A stretch of DNA of 15,227 bases, from assembly GCA_002378005.1 (NCBI GenBank), contig DFQY01000039.1:1-15227 (forward strand), in the 5' to 3' direction. The position numbers and the translations under genes were made by a program. The DNA is from Flavobacteriales bacterium UBA3477. GTDB lineage: Bacteria; Bacteroidota; Bacteroidia; Flavobacteriales; Schleiferiaceae. Under the pieces are notes generated by a model. It saw only the letters and a program-made list of their open reading frames with translations, was not told where the DNA came from and searched no databases. Each line of letters begins with the position of its first letter. Position 1 is the first letter of the stretch. This document shows, in pieces, positions 1 to 7,640 of this stretch.

Positions 1-27
1 GATGTTAGAGCCATCACTGGAAAGTAA
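1..27 (+). CDS. Possible 3' end of an unidentified plus-strand gene
   Basis: Read from base 1, the sequence gives eight codons (DVRAITGK) and then a TAA stop at 25-27. The start and most of the gene would lie outside the window. The only support is the open frame and the position: it ends 37 nt before a strong hairpin with T-rich flanks on both sides, as expected for a gene converging on gcvP. Eight residues are too few to name a product. Frame 2 is also open, to about base 55, so the frame itself is uncertain. Confidence 0.3.
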   Translation, partial: DVRAITGK

Positions 28-64
28 GTGTTCGACTTTTTTTGAAAAATTTTAAATCAAACAA

Positions 65-97
65 AAACCCCCCGGGCCCTCCGCGCCCGGGGGGTTT
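65..97. terminator. Bidirectional rho-independent terminator after gcvP
   Basis: A perfect 13-bp stem, AAACCCCCCGGGC (65-77) with GCCCGGGGGGTTT (85-97), encloses a 7-nt loop. The plus strand continues TCTTATT; the minus strand continues TTTGTTTGATTT. Either strand can therefore form a GC-rich hairpin followed by a T-rich tract. It lies 23 nt past the gcvP stop on the minus strand and probably also ends the gene entering from the left. Confidence 0.9.
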
Positions 98-120
98 CTT
101 ATTGCATATTTTGCCTCGGC

Positions 121-2997
121 TTACGCCTCGGCAGTTTCTTCCATATAGCTTTCGATAGGCTCACAAGTGCAGATGAGGTTGCGATCCCCGTAGGCATCGT
201 CTACTCGACGTACAGATGGCCAGAACTTGTTCTCAGCAACATATTCCAGTGGGAAGGCTGCTTGTAAACGTGTATATGGCAACTCCCAAGTATCTGCACA
301 GATCATTGCTTGGGTGTGTGGTGCATTTTTCAATACGTTGTTCGCTGCATCTCTTTCGCCACTTGCGATTGCATCGATCTCACCACGGATGCTCAACATG
401 GCATCACAGAAGCGGTCGAGTTCCGCCTTGCCTTCACTTTCAGTAGGCTCGACCATTACGGTACCCGCTACTGGGAAACTCACTGTAGGTGCGTGGAATC
501 CGTAGTCCATCAATCGCTTGGCGATATCAGTAACTTCGATGCCTGCATCCTTTTTGAACGGACGGCAATCTAGAATCATTTCATGTGCCGCACGACCGTT
601 CTCTCCAGAGTACAATACATCAAAAGCTCCTGCTAGACGCTCCTTGATGTAGTTTGCATTAAGGATGGCGTATTTGGTTGAATCTGTCAATCCTTCTGCA
701 CCCAACATTTTAATATAAGCGTAAGAAATCAATAAGATCAATGCCGAGCCCCATGGTGCTGCAGAGATCGAGTTGATCCCTTGCTCGCCTCCAATGTCGA
801 TTACTGGGTGTTTTGGAAGGAATGGGGCGAGGTGCGCCTTACAGCAAATAGGACCCATACCTGGACCACCACCTCCGTGAGGAATGGCGAAGGTCTTGTG
901 CAAGTTCAAGTGACAGACATCGGCTCCGATCAGTCCCGGTGAGGTCAACCCTACCTGAGCATTCATGTTGGCACCGTCCATATATACCTGTCCACCGTGT
1001 TGGTGAATGATGTCTGTAATTTCCTTCACTGCACTTTCAAATACACCATGCGTTGATGGGTAGGTGATCATGAGCGAGCTCAAGTTCGCACTGTGTTGCT
1101 CTGCTTTGGCGCGCAGGTCTTCTACATCGATGTTTCCGTGATCATCACAAGCTACTACTACGACCTTCATTCCCGCCATCACCGCAGAGGCTGGGTTGGT
1201 TCCGTGCGCCGAAGAAGGAATAAGAGCGATATCGCGATGACCTTCACCATTGGCTTGGTGGTAGGCACGAATGACCATTAGACCTGCATATTCGCCTTGT
1301 GCTCCAGAGTTTGGTTGTAAAGAAGTGGCATCAAAGCCAGTGATTACGGCTAGATCGCGCTCCAAGGTTTGAATTACCACACCATATCCTTCAGCTTGGT
1401 CCACAGGCACGAACGGGTGAATGCCGTTCCAAGCTGCTGTTGAAAGAGGAATCATCTCAGAAGCTGCATTGAGCTTCATGGTGCAGGATCCTAGTGAAAT
1501 CATACTGTGGTTCAAGGCCAAATCCTTGCGCTCCAAAGATTTCAAATAGCGCATCATATCCGTCTCGCTATGGTAGCTGTGGAAAACCTCATGCGTCATG
1601 AAATCAGATAAACGAATCAACTCTTCTGGCAAGTTGCCTGTAGGATCAGCCATTTCAATGGTCTCTACCCCTTCAACTTTTGCGAGGATGGCGACGATAT
1701 CTGCCAAATCTGCATCAGTGGTCGTTTCGTTCAATGAAATACCAATGGTCTGTTCGTCGAAATATCTGAAGTTCACCTCTGCCGCCTCTGCCAATGCTTT
1801 GACTTTGGTGGCTGTCGTATTCTTCAAGGTGATTTTTAAGGTGTCAAAGAAGTGCGTGTTGTGTTGGGTCAATCCCATACCTTTCACGGCTTCATTCAAC
1901 GCTGTTGCATGTAAGTGAATGGTTGAAGCGATGCCTCTCAGTCCTTCCGGTCCGTGGTATACACCATAGGCACCGGCCATAACCGCCAACAATACTTGGG
2001 CAGTACAGATGTTTGAAGTCGCTTTGTCGCGCTTAATGTGTTGCTCGCGTGTCTGCAAAGCCATGCGCAATGCTGGATTGCCATCGGTATCAATAGTGCG
2101 ACCGATGATACGACCTGGAATAAAACGCTTGTAGCTTTCTTTAGTCGCAAAATATCCGGCGTGAGGACCTCCATAACCTAGAGGAATCCCGAAACGTTGT
2201 GTTGTTCCTACCACAGCATCCGCACCCCACTCTCCCGGAGGCGTGATCAAAACGAGTGACATGATGTCCGCTGCTACGACTAACTGAACCTCAGCAGCAT
2301 TACAAGCGGCCGCAAAAGCGCGGTAATCTTCTACGGAACCGTCGGCATTTGGGTATTGTACCAATGCGCCGAAGAAATCTTCTGCAGGCTCAAATGTTTT
2401 GTAATCTCCGAAGACCAATTCTACTCCGATAGGCTCCGCACGCGTGAGCAACAAAGCGATGCTTTGTGGAAAGGTGTTTTGATCGACAAAGAATTTATTG
2501 GCACCGGCTTTTTTCTTGGCACGGGACATGGCACCATAGAACATACTCATGGCTTCTGCTGCGGCAGTAGCTTCGTCCAACAGAGATGCATTGGCGAGTT
2601 CCATACCTGTTAGGTCAACGACCATGGTTTGGTAATTCATCAACGCCTCCAAACGGCCTTGTGCAATTTCAGCTTGGTAAGGCGTGTAGGCCGTATACCA
2701 TCCTGGGTTCTCTAAGATATTACGCTGGATCACACCTGGAAGTACGGTCGGGTGGTATCCCATGCCGATGTAGGTGGTGAATACTATGTTCATATGACCG
2801 AGCTCGCCAATGTGCTTGGCAAACTCTGCCTCGGTCATCGCAGGCGCAATGTCCATTTCACCTCTGAAGCGAATGGCTTCAGGTACGGTTTGGTCGATGA
2901 GAGCGTCTAATGATTCAGCCCCAATGGTCTGGAGCATTTCGGTAACTTCGAGTGGTTTAGGTCCAATGTGTCTGTAGGCAAAGGAATTGCGCTTCAT
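121..2997 (-). CDS. gcvP: Glycine dehydrogenase (decarboxylating), glycine cleavage P-protein
   Basis: This PLP enzyme decarboxylates glycine and passes the aminomethyl group to the lipoyl arm of GcvH, the first step of the cytoplasmic glycine cleavage system feeding one-carbon units to folate. The 958 residues match the full single-chain P-protein, with homologous N- and C-terminal halves. Visible marks are the family start FAYRHIGP (6-13), the segment ENPGWYTAYTPYQAEIAQGR (96-115), ALQTREQHIKRDKATSNICT (313-332), SLGSCTMKLN (501-510), and the PLP-lysine segment HLNLHKTFAIPHGGGGPGMG, in which K701 should be the Schiff-base lysine. The ATG at 2997 is followed directly by the conserved N-terminus. 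It stands alone on the minus strand: a terminator follows, and a possible promoter element lies 23 nt upstream. The gcvT and gcvH genes are not in this window. No damage is seen. Confidence 0.98.
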   Translation of the reverse strand: MKRNSFAYRHIGPKPLEVTEMLQTIGAESLDALIDQTVPEAIRFRGEMDIAPAMTEAEFAKHIGELGHMNIVFTTYIGMGYHPTVLPGVIQRNILENPGWYTAYTPYQAEIAQGRLEALMNYQTMVVDLTGMELANASLLDEATAAAEAMSMFYGAMSRAKKKAGANKFFVDQNTFPQSIALLLTRAEPIGVELVFGDYKTFEPAEDFFGALVQYPNADGSVEDYRAFAAACNAAEVQLVVAADIMSLVLITPPGEWGADAVVGTTQRFGIPLGYGGPHAGYFATKESYKRFIPGRIIGRTIDTDGNPALRMALQTREQHIKRDKATSNICTAQVLLAVMAGAYGVYHGPEGLRGIASTIHLHATALNEAVKGMGLTQHNTHFFDTLKITLKNTTATKVKALAEAAEVNFRYFDEQTIGISLNETTTDADLADIVAILAKVEGVETIEMADPTGNLPEELIRLSDFMTHEVFHSYHSETDMMRYLKSLERKDLALNHSMISLGSCTMKLNAASEMIPLSTAAWNGIHPFVPVDQAEGYGVVIQTLERDLAVITGFDATSLQPNSGAQGEYAGLMVIRAYHQANGEGHRDIALIPSSAHGTNPASAVMAGMKVVVVACDDHGNIDVEDLRAKAEQHSANLSSLMITYPSTHGVFESAVKEITDIIHQHGGQVYMDGANMNAQVGLTSPGLIGADVCHLNLHKTFAIPHGGGGPGMGPICCKAHLAPFLPKHPVIDIGGEQGINSISAAPWGSALILLISYAYIKMLGAEGLTDSTKYAILNANYIKERLAGAFDVLYSGENGRAAHEMILDCRPFKKDAGIEVTDIAKRLMDYGFHAPTVSFPVAGTVMVEPTESEGKAELDRFCDAMLSIRGEIDAIASGERDAANNVLKNAPHTQAMICADTWELPYTRLQAAFPLEYVAENKFWPSVRRVDDAYGDRNLICTCEPIESYMEETAEA

Positions 2998-3019
2998 ACT
3001 CTGTTAATATTAGATGGAG

Positions 3020-3027
3020 CAAAAGTA
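3020..3027 (-). promoter_or_regulatory. Putative promoter -7 element for gcvP
   Basis: On the minus strand these bases read TACTTTTG, an exact match to the Bacteroidota -7 consensus TAnnTTTG, 22 nt before the gcvP ATG. This predicts a 5' leader of roughly 15-20 nt. No convincing TTTG (-33) box sits 19-21 nt further upstream, so the assignment rests on one element and its position. Confidence 0.45.
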
Positions 3028-3068
3028 CGGCAGACTCACCGAACATAGCGTACATTTATGAGACCATA

Positions 3069-3959
3069 ATGACACGAAATATCCACCCGGTTATAAACAT
3101 TTTTTTGGGCCTTTTAAGGCCGTTCATATACGCGAACTTTTGGGTCGCTGGAGCGGTTTGGGCGTTGACCCGACTCACTGAATTCCAATGGACAAATTGG
3201 TGGGAAGCTGGGGTCTTGGATGAATACGGCTATTTTATACTAAACCCATCCTTTGCTGGTTTAAACGCAGCCGGAACGCTCATTGTTTACGGATTTGCCA
3301 GATTGTTTGAATCCCCAGGCGATGACGGTTTGCAAAGTAAGATCAGCCAATGGCGATCGGCCATGCCGAAAACTGCCCAACTGAGCATAGGACTTGGCGC
3401 CTCCTATGTGGCCATCTGGTGGGCACTCCACGGTTCATGGAACCTCTTGTTTTTATACGCCGGCGCCATCGCAGTGGCCGCTTTGTACCCCCTTCCCTTT
3501 ATTCTGAGAAAATCTGGCGGCGGATTGCGCTCTATTCCAGGACTAAAACTCGTGGTCATTGCAGCTGTATGGGCCTATGTCACCGCCGTCATCCCGACTG
3601 TTCACGCCGGAACCTTTACCATTGGAATCTTCTTTGAACGCTTCTGGTGGACGGCAGCCCTAACATTGCCTTTCGACGTTCGCGACATGATGGTGGATCA
3701 AGGCAGCATCCGCACATTACCTCATATGATCGGGCCCAAAAACACAGTTTGGCTCGCGAGCCTGATGCTTTGGTTGAGCTTTTTTATTCAAGTCCAATTT
3801 TTTCAAATGCCCCTTACCTACACGTTCGGATTCTATTTACTCTGCTCCATTATCATTGCTTTGGCCAACCCAAAATTGGGCGATCTATACTACAGCCTTC
3901 TTATTGAAGGACTCCCTTTCCTATTGTTAGGACTATGGATTCTAAGTCCATACCTTTAG
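3069..3959 (+). CDS. UbiA-like polytopic membrane protein lacking the first Asp-rich motif
   Basis: A 296-residue, very hydrophobic protein with about eight or nine predicted membrane segments (roughly 8-33, 59-80, 103-121, 124-146, 158-177, 181-201, 224-246, 247-266, 276-295), matching the topology of UbiA prenyltransferases. The segment 200-222 (PFDVRDMMVDQG..RTLPHMIG) resembles the second UbiA motif, with D203, D206 and D210 in DxxDxxxD spacing, and RSIPGLK (154-160) resembles the conserved stretch before it. The first motif (NDxxDxxxD), which binds Mg-diphosphate in active family members, is not visible. It may therefore be a divergent or non-catalytic relative; its substrate is unknown. 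The ATG at 3069 is used because the ATG at 3057 meets a stop after three codons. Only 19 nt separate it from kynU, so it is probably the first gene of that operon. Confidence 0.75.
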   Translation: MTRNIHPVINIFLGLLRPFIYANFWVAGAVWALTRLTEFQWTNWWEAGVLDEYGYFILNPSFAGLNAAGTLIVYGFARLFESPGDDGLQSKISQWRSAMPKTAQLSIGLGASYVAIWWALHGSWNLLFLYAGAIAVAALYPLPFILRKSGGGLRSIPGLKLVVIAAVWAYVTAVIPTVHAGTFTIGIFFERFWWTAALTLPFDVRDMMVDQGSIRTLPHMIGPKNTVWLASLMLWLSFFIQVQFFQMPLTYTFGFYLLCSIIIALANPKLGDLYYSLLIEGLPFLLLGLWILSPYL

Positions 3960-3978
3960 GGTCCTGAATACAATTGCT

Positions 3979-5253
3979 ATGAATGCCTTAGACCCCAACT
4001 ACGCTGCATCCCTGGACCAAGCCGATACATTGGCCCACTTCCGCAACGAATTTCACCTCCCCGTGATCGACGGTAAGCAAACGCTCTACTTCACGGGCAA
4101 CAGCTTGGGGCTGATGCCAAAATTGGCCGAAAAATACCTCGAAGAGGAACTTGAGGATTGGAAAAACTGGGGCGTAGAAGGCCATTTTCATGCCCGCCGC
4201 CCATGGATGCCGTACCATGAAATCTTTTCGGAAAGCCTATCAAAACTTGTGGGCGCCAAACCTGAAGAGGTCGTAGTTATGGGATCGCTGACAGGCAACC
4301 TGCATTTGTTGATGGTGAGCTTCTTTCGACCGGAAGGAAAGCGCACGAAGATTTTGTGTGAAGCTAAAGCCTTCCCCTCGGACCAATACGCCTTGGCTTC
4401 TCAACTGCGCTACCACGGGCTCGACCCAGAAGAACACCTGATTGAGGTGGGACCGCGCGAGGGTGAACACCATATCCACAAAGAAGACTTCATAGCTGCC
4501 ATTGATGCTCATGGTGACGAAATCTCCATGATGATGATCGGCGGTGTAAATTACTACACCGGTCAAGTAATGGACATGAAGCACCTCACCGCCTATGCAC
4601 AAAACAAAGGCATTACGGTCGGTTGGGATTTGGCGCACGGCGCAGGGAATATCGACATCAAATTGCACGATTGGAATGTAGATTTTGCCGCGTGGTGCCA
4701 CTACAAATACATCAACTCAGGTCCTGGTGCAACGGCCGGATACTTTGTGCACGAACGCCACCACGGCAAGTCCGATATCCCTCGTTTTGAAGGATGGTGG
4801 GGACACGATAAAGAAACACGATTCGAAATGCCCGAGACCTTTAAGCCCATACCTACGGCAGAAGCATGGCAACTTTCGAACGTACCGGTAATGGCCATGG
4901 CACCACTTCGTGCGAGCCTGGATTTGTTTGATAAGGCAGGAGTACAAAACCTGCGTGCAAAGAGCAGAAATTTGACGGCTTACTTGCAGGAAGTACTGGA
5001 GTTTGTGGCAGAAGAATCGGGCAGTAATTTTGAAATTATCACTCCACTTGAAGAGCGCGGCGCACAAATTTCCTTGCTCGTTCACGGCTACGGAAGGCCG
5101 CTATTTGATTACCTGATGGAGCACGGCGTTATTGCCGATTGGCGCGAACCCAATGTAATTCGAATGGCACCCGTGCCGCTCTACAATAACTTCGAGGACA
5201 TTCGCGCCTTTGGTGAAATCTTGTTGAACTACCTCAAAGCACAGCAAGTATGA
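3979..5253 (+). CDS. kynU: Kynureninase
   Basis: This PLP hydrolase cleaves 3-hydroxykynurenine to 3-hydroxyanthranilate and L-alanine (and kynurenine to anthranilate), a cytoplasmic step of tryptophan breakdown or NAD synthesis from tryptophan. The 424 residues match the usual family length. Recognisable segments are LYFTGNSLGLMP (36-47), WMPYHE (76-81), the cofactor Asp/His motif WDLAHGAGN (216-224, D217 and H220), and the PLP-lysine segment WCHYKYINSGPGA, with K243 as the expected Schiff-base lysine. The ERHHG and EGWWGHD stretches that follow are also typical. It starts 19 nt after the UbiA-like gene and its TGA stop overlaps the kmo ATG in ATGA, so the two enzymes are probably translationally coupled. 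This fits consecutive steps, since Kmo makes the preferred substrate of KynU. No Shine-Dalgarno is seen. Confidence 0.97.
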   Translation: MNALDPNYAASLDQADTLAHFRNEFHLPVIDGKQTLYFTGNSLGLMPKLAEKYLEEELEDWKNWGVEGHFHARRPWMPYHEIFSESLSKLVGAKPEEVVVMGSLTGNLHLLMVSFFRPEGKRTKILCEAKAFPSDQYALASQLRYHGLDPEEHLIEVGPREGEHHIHKEDFIAAIDAHGDEISMMMIGGVNYYTGQVMDMKHLTAYAQNKGITVGWDLAHGAGNIDIKLHDWNVDFAAWCHYKYINSGPGATAGYFVHERHHGKSDIPRFEGWWGHDKETRFEMPETFKPIPTAEAWQLSNVPVMAMAPLRASLDLFDKAGVQNLRAKSRNLTAYLQEVLEFVAEESGSNFEIITPLEERGAQISLLVHGYGRPLFDYLMEHGVIADWREPNVIRMAPVPLYNNFEDIRAFGEILLNYLKAQQV

Positions 5254-6593
5254 AAAAAGTAATCATAGTCGGTGCCGGTTTGGCAGGATCGTACATGGCC
5301 TACGCCATAGGTAAAAAAGGCTATGAGGTTCAGGTTTTCGAAAAACGACCGGACCCACGTAAATCGACCTACGGCTCCGGAAGATCGATCAACCTTGTGG
5401 TTAGTCATAGGGGCTGGACAGCGTTGGCCTATGCCGGAATAGAGGAAGAAATTCGCAAGATTGTGGTGCCGGCCTACGGCCGTCAAATCCACGACCTTGA
5501 GGGCAACGAGAGCTACTTTGCCTACAACATAGATAACAAAGCCATTCACAGCATCAGCCGTGGGGAGTTCAATAAAACGTTAGTAGAATTGGCAGAGGCA
5601 CTGCCCAATGTAACGATCACCTTTGATGCCTACTGTGAACATGTAGACTTCAATACAGGGACCGTTCACATGAAGCAAGGCGAGCAGCTCAATGCCTATT
5701 CAGCGGACCTCATCGTTGGGGCAGATGGAACAGGTTCTTCAGTTCGTGGGGCATTGATGAAGCAACCGCGCTTTAATTACAGCCAACACTTTATCGACAG
5801 TGGGTACAAGGAAGTTCATATTCCTGCAGGCGAGAATGGAGCACCTCAACTCAATATCGATGCACTGCACATCTGGCCGCGCCGTGAATTCATGCTGATG
5901 GGCCTGGCCAATACCGACAACGGTTTCACGGGAACTGTTTTCGCGCCGTTCGACGGCGAATACGGATTGGACCACCTCAATACCGGTGCAGACGGCCTAC
6001 GTTACTTCGAAAAGTATTTCAAAGACGCCATCCCGCTTATTCCAAATTTAGAGGAACAATGGGAAAGCAACCCTACTTCGGCCTTAGCATGTATTCGTTG
6101 TGAACCTTACCATTGGGGCACCAACACGATGCTTATCGGTGATGCCGCACATGCCACTGTTCCCTTCTATGGCGAGGGGATGAATGGATCGCTGGAAGAT
6201 GTTCGCGTATTCTTGGAGCTGCTTGATGAGCACGGGGATTCCGACATGAAAAAAGTACTAGAGATCTATACCCAGCAGCGAGTACCTGCGGGCAATGCTT
6301 TGGTAGACTTAAGCTTGAGAAACTTCATTGAAATGCGAGATCTCGTGGCCGATCCAAGCTTCCAATTGCGCAAAAAAATAGAGCGTAAGGTGCAAGCCAA
6401 TCATCCTAACAAATGGACGCCGCTCTACACTTTGGTGAAGTTCACCAACATCCCATACCATGAAGCAAAGGAAGAAGGAGAGCGCCACGACCGAATAATG
6501 GAAGAAATTCTAGCCATGGAAGGTATCGAGGAGAATTGGGACAGTGAAGAGGTAGAGCAAGAAGTGCTCCGATTGTTCGAATCTGTCCGTTAG
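5250..6593 (+). CDS. kmo: Kynurenine 3-monooxygenase (FAD)
   Basis: This flavin monooxygenase hydroxylates L-kynurenine to 3-hydroxykynurenine with NADPH and oxygen. The 447 residues carry the FAD-binding Rossmann motif GAGLAGSYMA (8-17) with the ribose-binding acidic residue E31, the family segment YGSGRSINLVVSHRG (41-55), the GADGTGSSVR motif (157-166), and the second FAD motif LIGDAAHATVPFYGEGMN (295-312), characteristic of Kmo. No C-terminal membrane anchor like that of mitochondrial Kmo is seen; the tail is acidic and hydrophilic. The start is fixed by the ATGA overlap with kynU. The TAG stop overlaps the TAA of the opposite-strand gene. Tryptophan 2,3-dioxygenase and kynurenine formamidase, needed to supply kynurenine, are not in the window. 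Confidence 0.97.
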   Translation: MKKVIIVGAGLAGSYMAYAIGKKGYEVQVFEKRPDPRKSTYGSGRSINLVVSHRGWTALAYAGIEEEIRKIVVPAYGRQIHDLEGNESYFAYNIDNKAIHSISRGEFNKTLVELAEALPNVTITFDAYCEHVDFNTGTVHMKQGEQLNAYSADLIVGADGTGSSVRGALMKQPRFNYSQHFIDSGYKEVHIPAGENGAPQLNIDALHIWPRREFMLMGLANTDNGFTGTVFAPFDGEYGLDHLNTGADGLRYFEKYFKDAIPLIPNLEEQWESNPTSALACIRCEPYHWGTNTMLIGDAAHATVPFYGEGMNGSLEDVRVFLELLDEHGDSDMKKVLEIYTQQRVPAGNALVDLSLRNFIEMRDLVADPSFQLRKKIERKVQANHPNKWTPLYTLVKFTNIPYHEAKEEGERHDRIMEEILAMEGIEENWDSEEVEQEVLRLFESVR

Positions 6594-7423
6594 AACCGAA
6601 CGCCGCCGGTGTGAATCCACACCACTTTGCCTGTCAAGCTGGTACGCTGAAGATATGCCCAAACCTTCGCGTTGTAGTTGGGATCCAGAGGTATTCCCGT
6701 GATTTGCTCAAACTTATTGGCCTCCTCGAGCAGAGAAGGCGACCATTTCCCAAAGCCGCCAAAATGCGTTTCATCTTCCCAGTGAAGGGTGATGTGTTTT
6801 GACAAGGCCAGCTGCTGAACCTCGGTGCGTTCATTGTAAGCACCTTTCACAGCACTAACCACGTGGACCTTTGTTTTGCAGCCTGTAGGCATCGCCGCGA
6901 GAATCCCTGATACGGTCGTACCGGTGCCGGAAGCGAGCACCAGATGTTCGGGTTCATGGGCCAATTCTTTCCATATTTCCTCACAACCTTCCAATGCGTG
7001 TGGCCCAGCACCGCCCTCAGGAAGTTCCCTGCCCGAGTATCCCGTCCAACCTTGTTCACGCAAGGACCTGAAGGCACTGCGGGAAACAAATTCCAAGGCC
7101 ATGCCTTGTGCCTGGCAATACTTCAGCAAGTCGTTGCTCTCGGCATTCAATTCTTCGCCACGCACTACGCCTGTAATGGGATGTCCAAAGTGCTTGGCGG
7201 CAAAGGCTGCCGCCGGCAAGTGATTGCTAAAAGCACCGCCAAAGGTGGTGATCGGCTCTCCAGGTGCTAGTATTTGGAAAAATCCCTGGAGCTTGCGCCA
7301 CTTGTTACCGGAGACTATAGGGTGGATGAGATCGTCGCGTTTGATGTATAGGTCCAATTCCGGTAATACCGTCAACTTTTGTTCGGGTGAAGGTGTTAAA
7401 AATGGCATTGGTGTAGCATCCAT
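6590..7423 (-). CDS. PLP enzyme of the ACC deaminase/D-cysteine desulfhydrase family, desulfhydrase-like
   Basis: A fold-type II PLP enzyme of 277 residues, short for a family usually about 300-340 long. The Schiff-base lysine is K41 in SGNKWRKL (38-45), followed by the substrate-site loop FGGAFSNHLPAAA (61-73), with S66 where ACC deaminases have their catalytic Ser, and the phosphate-binding loop SGTGTTVSG (165-173). The residue after Y250 in DPNYNAK is Asn rather than the Glu of true ACC deaminases, and HTGG (271-274) has Thr where they have Leu. Both argue against ACC deaminase and fit a D-cysteine desulfhydrase (D-Cys to pyruvate, sulfide and ammonia); the real substrate is not proven. 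The protein stops three residues after HTGG, where relatives usually continue. An ATG at 7408 is an alternative start that would leave a short leader after the promoter element at 7428-7435. Confidence 0.85.
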   Translation of the reverse strand: MDATPMPFLTPSPEQKLTVLPELDLYIKRDDLIHPIVSGNKWRKLQGFFQILAPGEPITTFGGAFSNHLPAAAFAAKHFGHPITGVVRGEELNAESNDLLKYCQAQGMALEFVSRSAFRSLREQGWTGYSGRELPEGGAGPHALEGCEEIWKELAHEPEHLVLASGTGTTVSGILAAMPTGCKTKVHVVSAVKGAYNERTEVQQLALSKHITLHWEDETHFGGFGKWSPSLLEEANKFEQITGIPLDPNYNAKVWAYLQRTSLTGKVVWIHTGGVRF

Positions 7424-7427
7424 GATA

Positions 7428-7435
7428 CAAAGCTA
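7428..7435 (-). promoter_or_regulatory. Putative -7 element for the D-cysteine desulfhydrase-like gene
   Basis: The minus strand reads TAGCTTTG, an exact match to TAnnTTTG. It lies only 4 nt before the ATG at 7423, so a transcript from it would be nearly leaderless for that start, or have about 15 nt of leader for the in-frame ATG at 7408. No clear -33 box was found. Confidence 0.4.
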
Positions 7436-7443
7436 AGGAGCCT

Positions 7444-7451
7444 TACCTTTG
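7444..7451 (+). promoter_or_regulatory. Putative -7 element for the DUF5522-like gene and hutU
   Basis: The plus strand reads TACCTTTG, an exact match to TAnnTTTG, 27 nt before the ATG at 7479. This predicts a leader of about 20-24 nt. It stands back to back with the element at 7428-7435, with 8 nt between them. No clear TTTG box is seen 19-21 nt upstream. Confidence 0.45.
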
Positions 7452-7478
7452 AAGTACCTAAAAATTCCGAAATAGGAC

Positions 7479-7640
7479 ATGTTTAATAAAGACTTGGACC
7501 CTGAAGATTATTACAAAAGCCCCGAAGGCTTTATCATCTTCACCGAGAAATACCACCTGAAACGCGGCTATTGCTGCCAAAGCGGTTGTAAGCATTGCCC
7601 GTACGGATACGATAAAAAAACCCACAGAATACGTGACTAA
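7479..7640 (+). CDS. DUF5522-like Cys-rich small protein
   Basis: A 53-residue protein with the core GFIIFTEKYHLKRGYCCQSG (17-36) followed by CKHCPYGY (37-44). The four cysteines C32, C33, C37 and C40 (CC-x3-C-x2-C) suggest metal or Fe-S binding. I recognise the pattern, from memory, as that of the uncharacterised DUF5522 family common in Bacteroidota; no function is known to me. The ATG at 7479 gives an N-terminus without signal peptide, so it is probably cytoplasmic. The last eight bases, including the TAA at 7638-7640, overlap the hutU start, implying co-transcription and coupled translation. A -7 promoter element lies 27 nt upstream. Confidence 0.85.
   Translation: MFNKDLDPEDYYKSPEGFIIFTEKYHLKRGYCCQSGCKHCPYGYDKKTHRIRD

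Noticed and set aside
3051..3058. TACATTTA as a -7 element for the UbiA-like gene
   Set aside because: It has one mismatch at the last base, no -33 box, and would leave almost no leader before the ATG at 3069; too weak to list.
4240..4701. Long open frame opposite kynU
   Set aside because: It lies wholly within a clearly functional gene on the other strand, has no family resemblance, and reflects codon composition.
6608..6623. Hairpin GGTGTG-AATC-CACACC just after the kmo stop
   Set aside because: Only 6 bp, not followed by a T-tract, and it encodes the conserved HTGG segment of the opposite-strand enzyme, so it is explained by coding sequence and is not a terminator.
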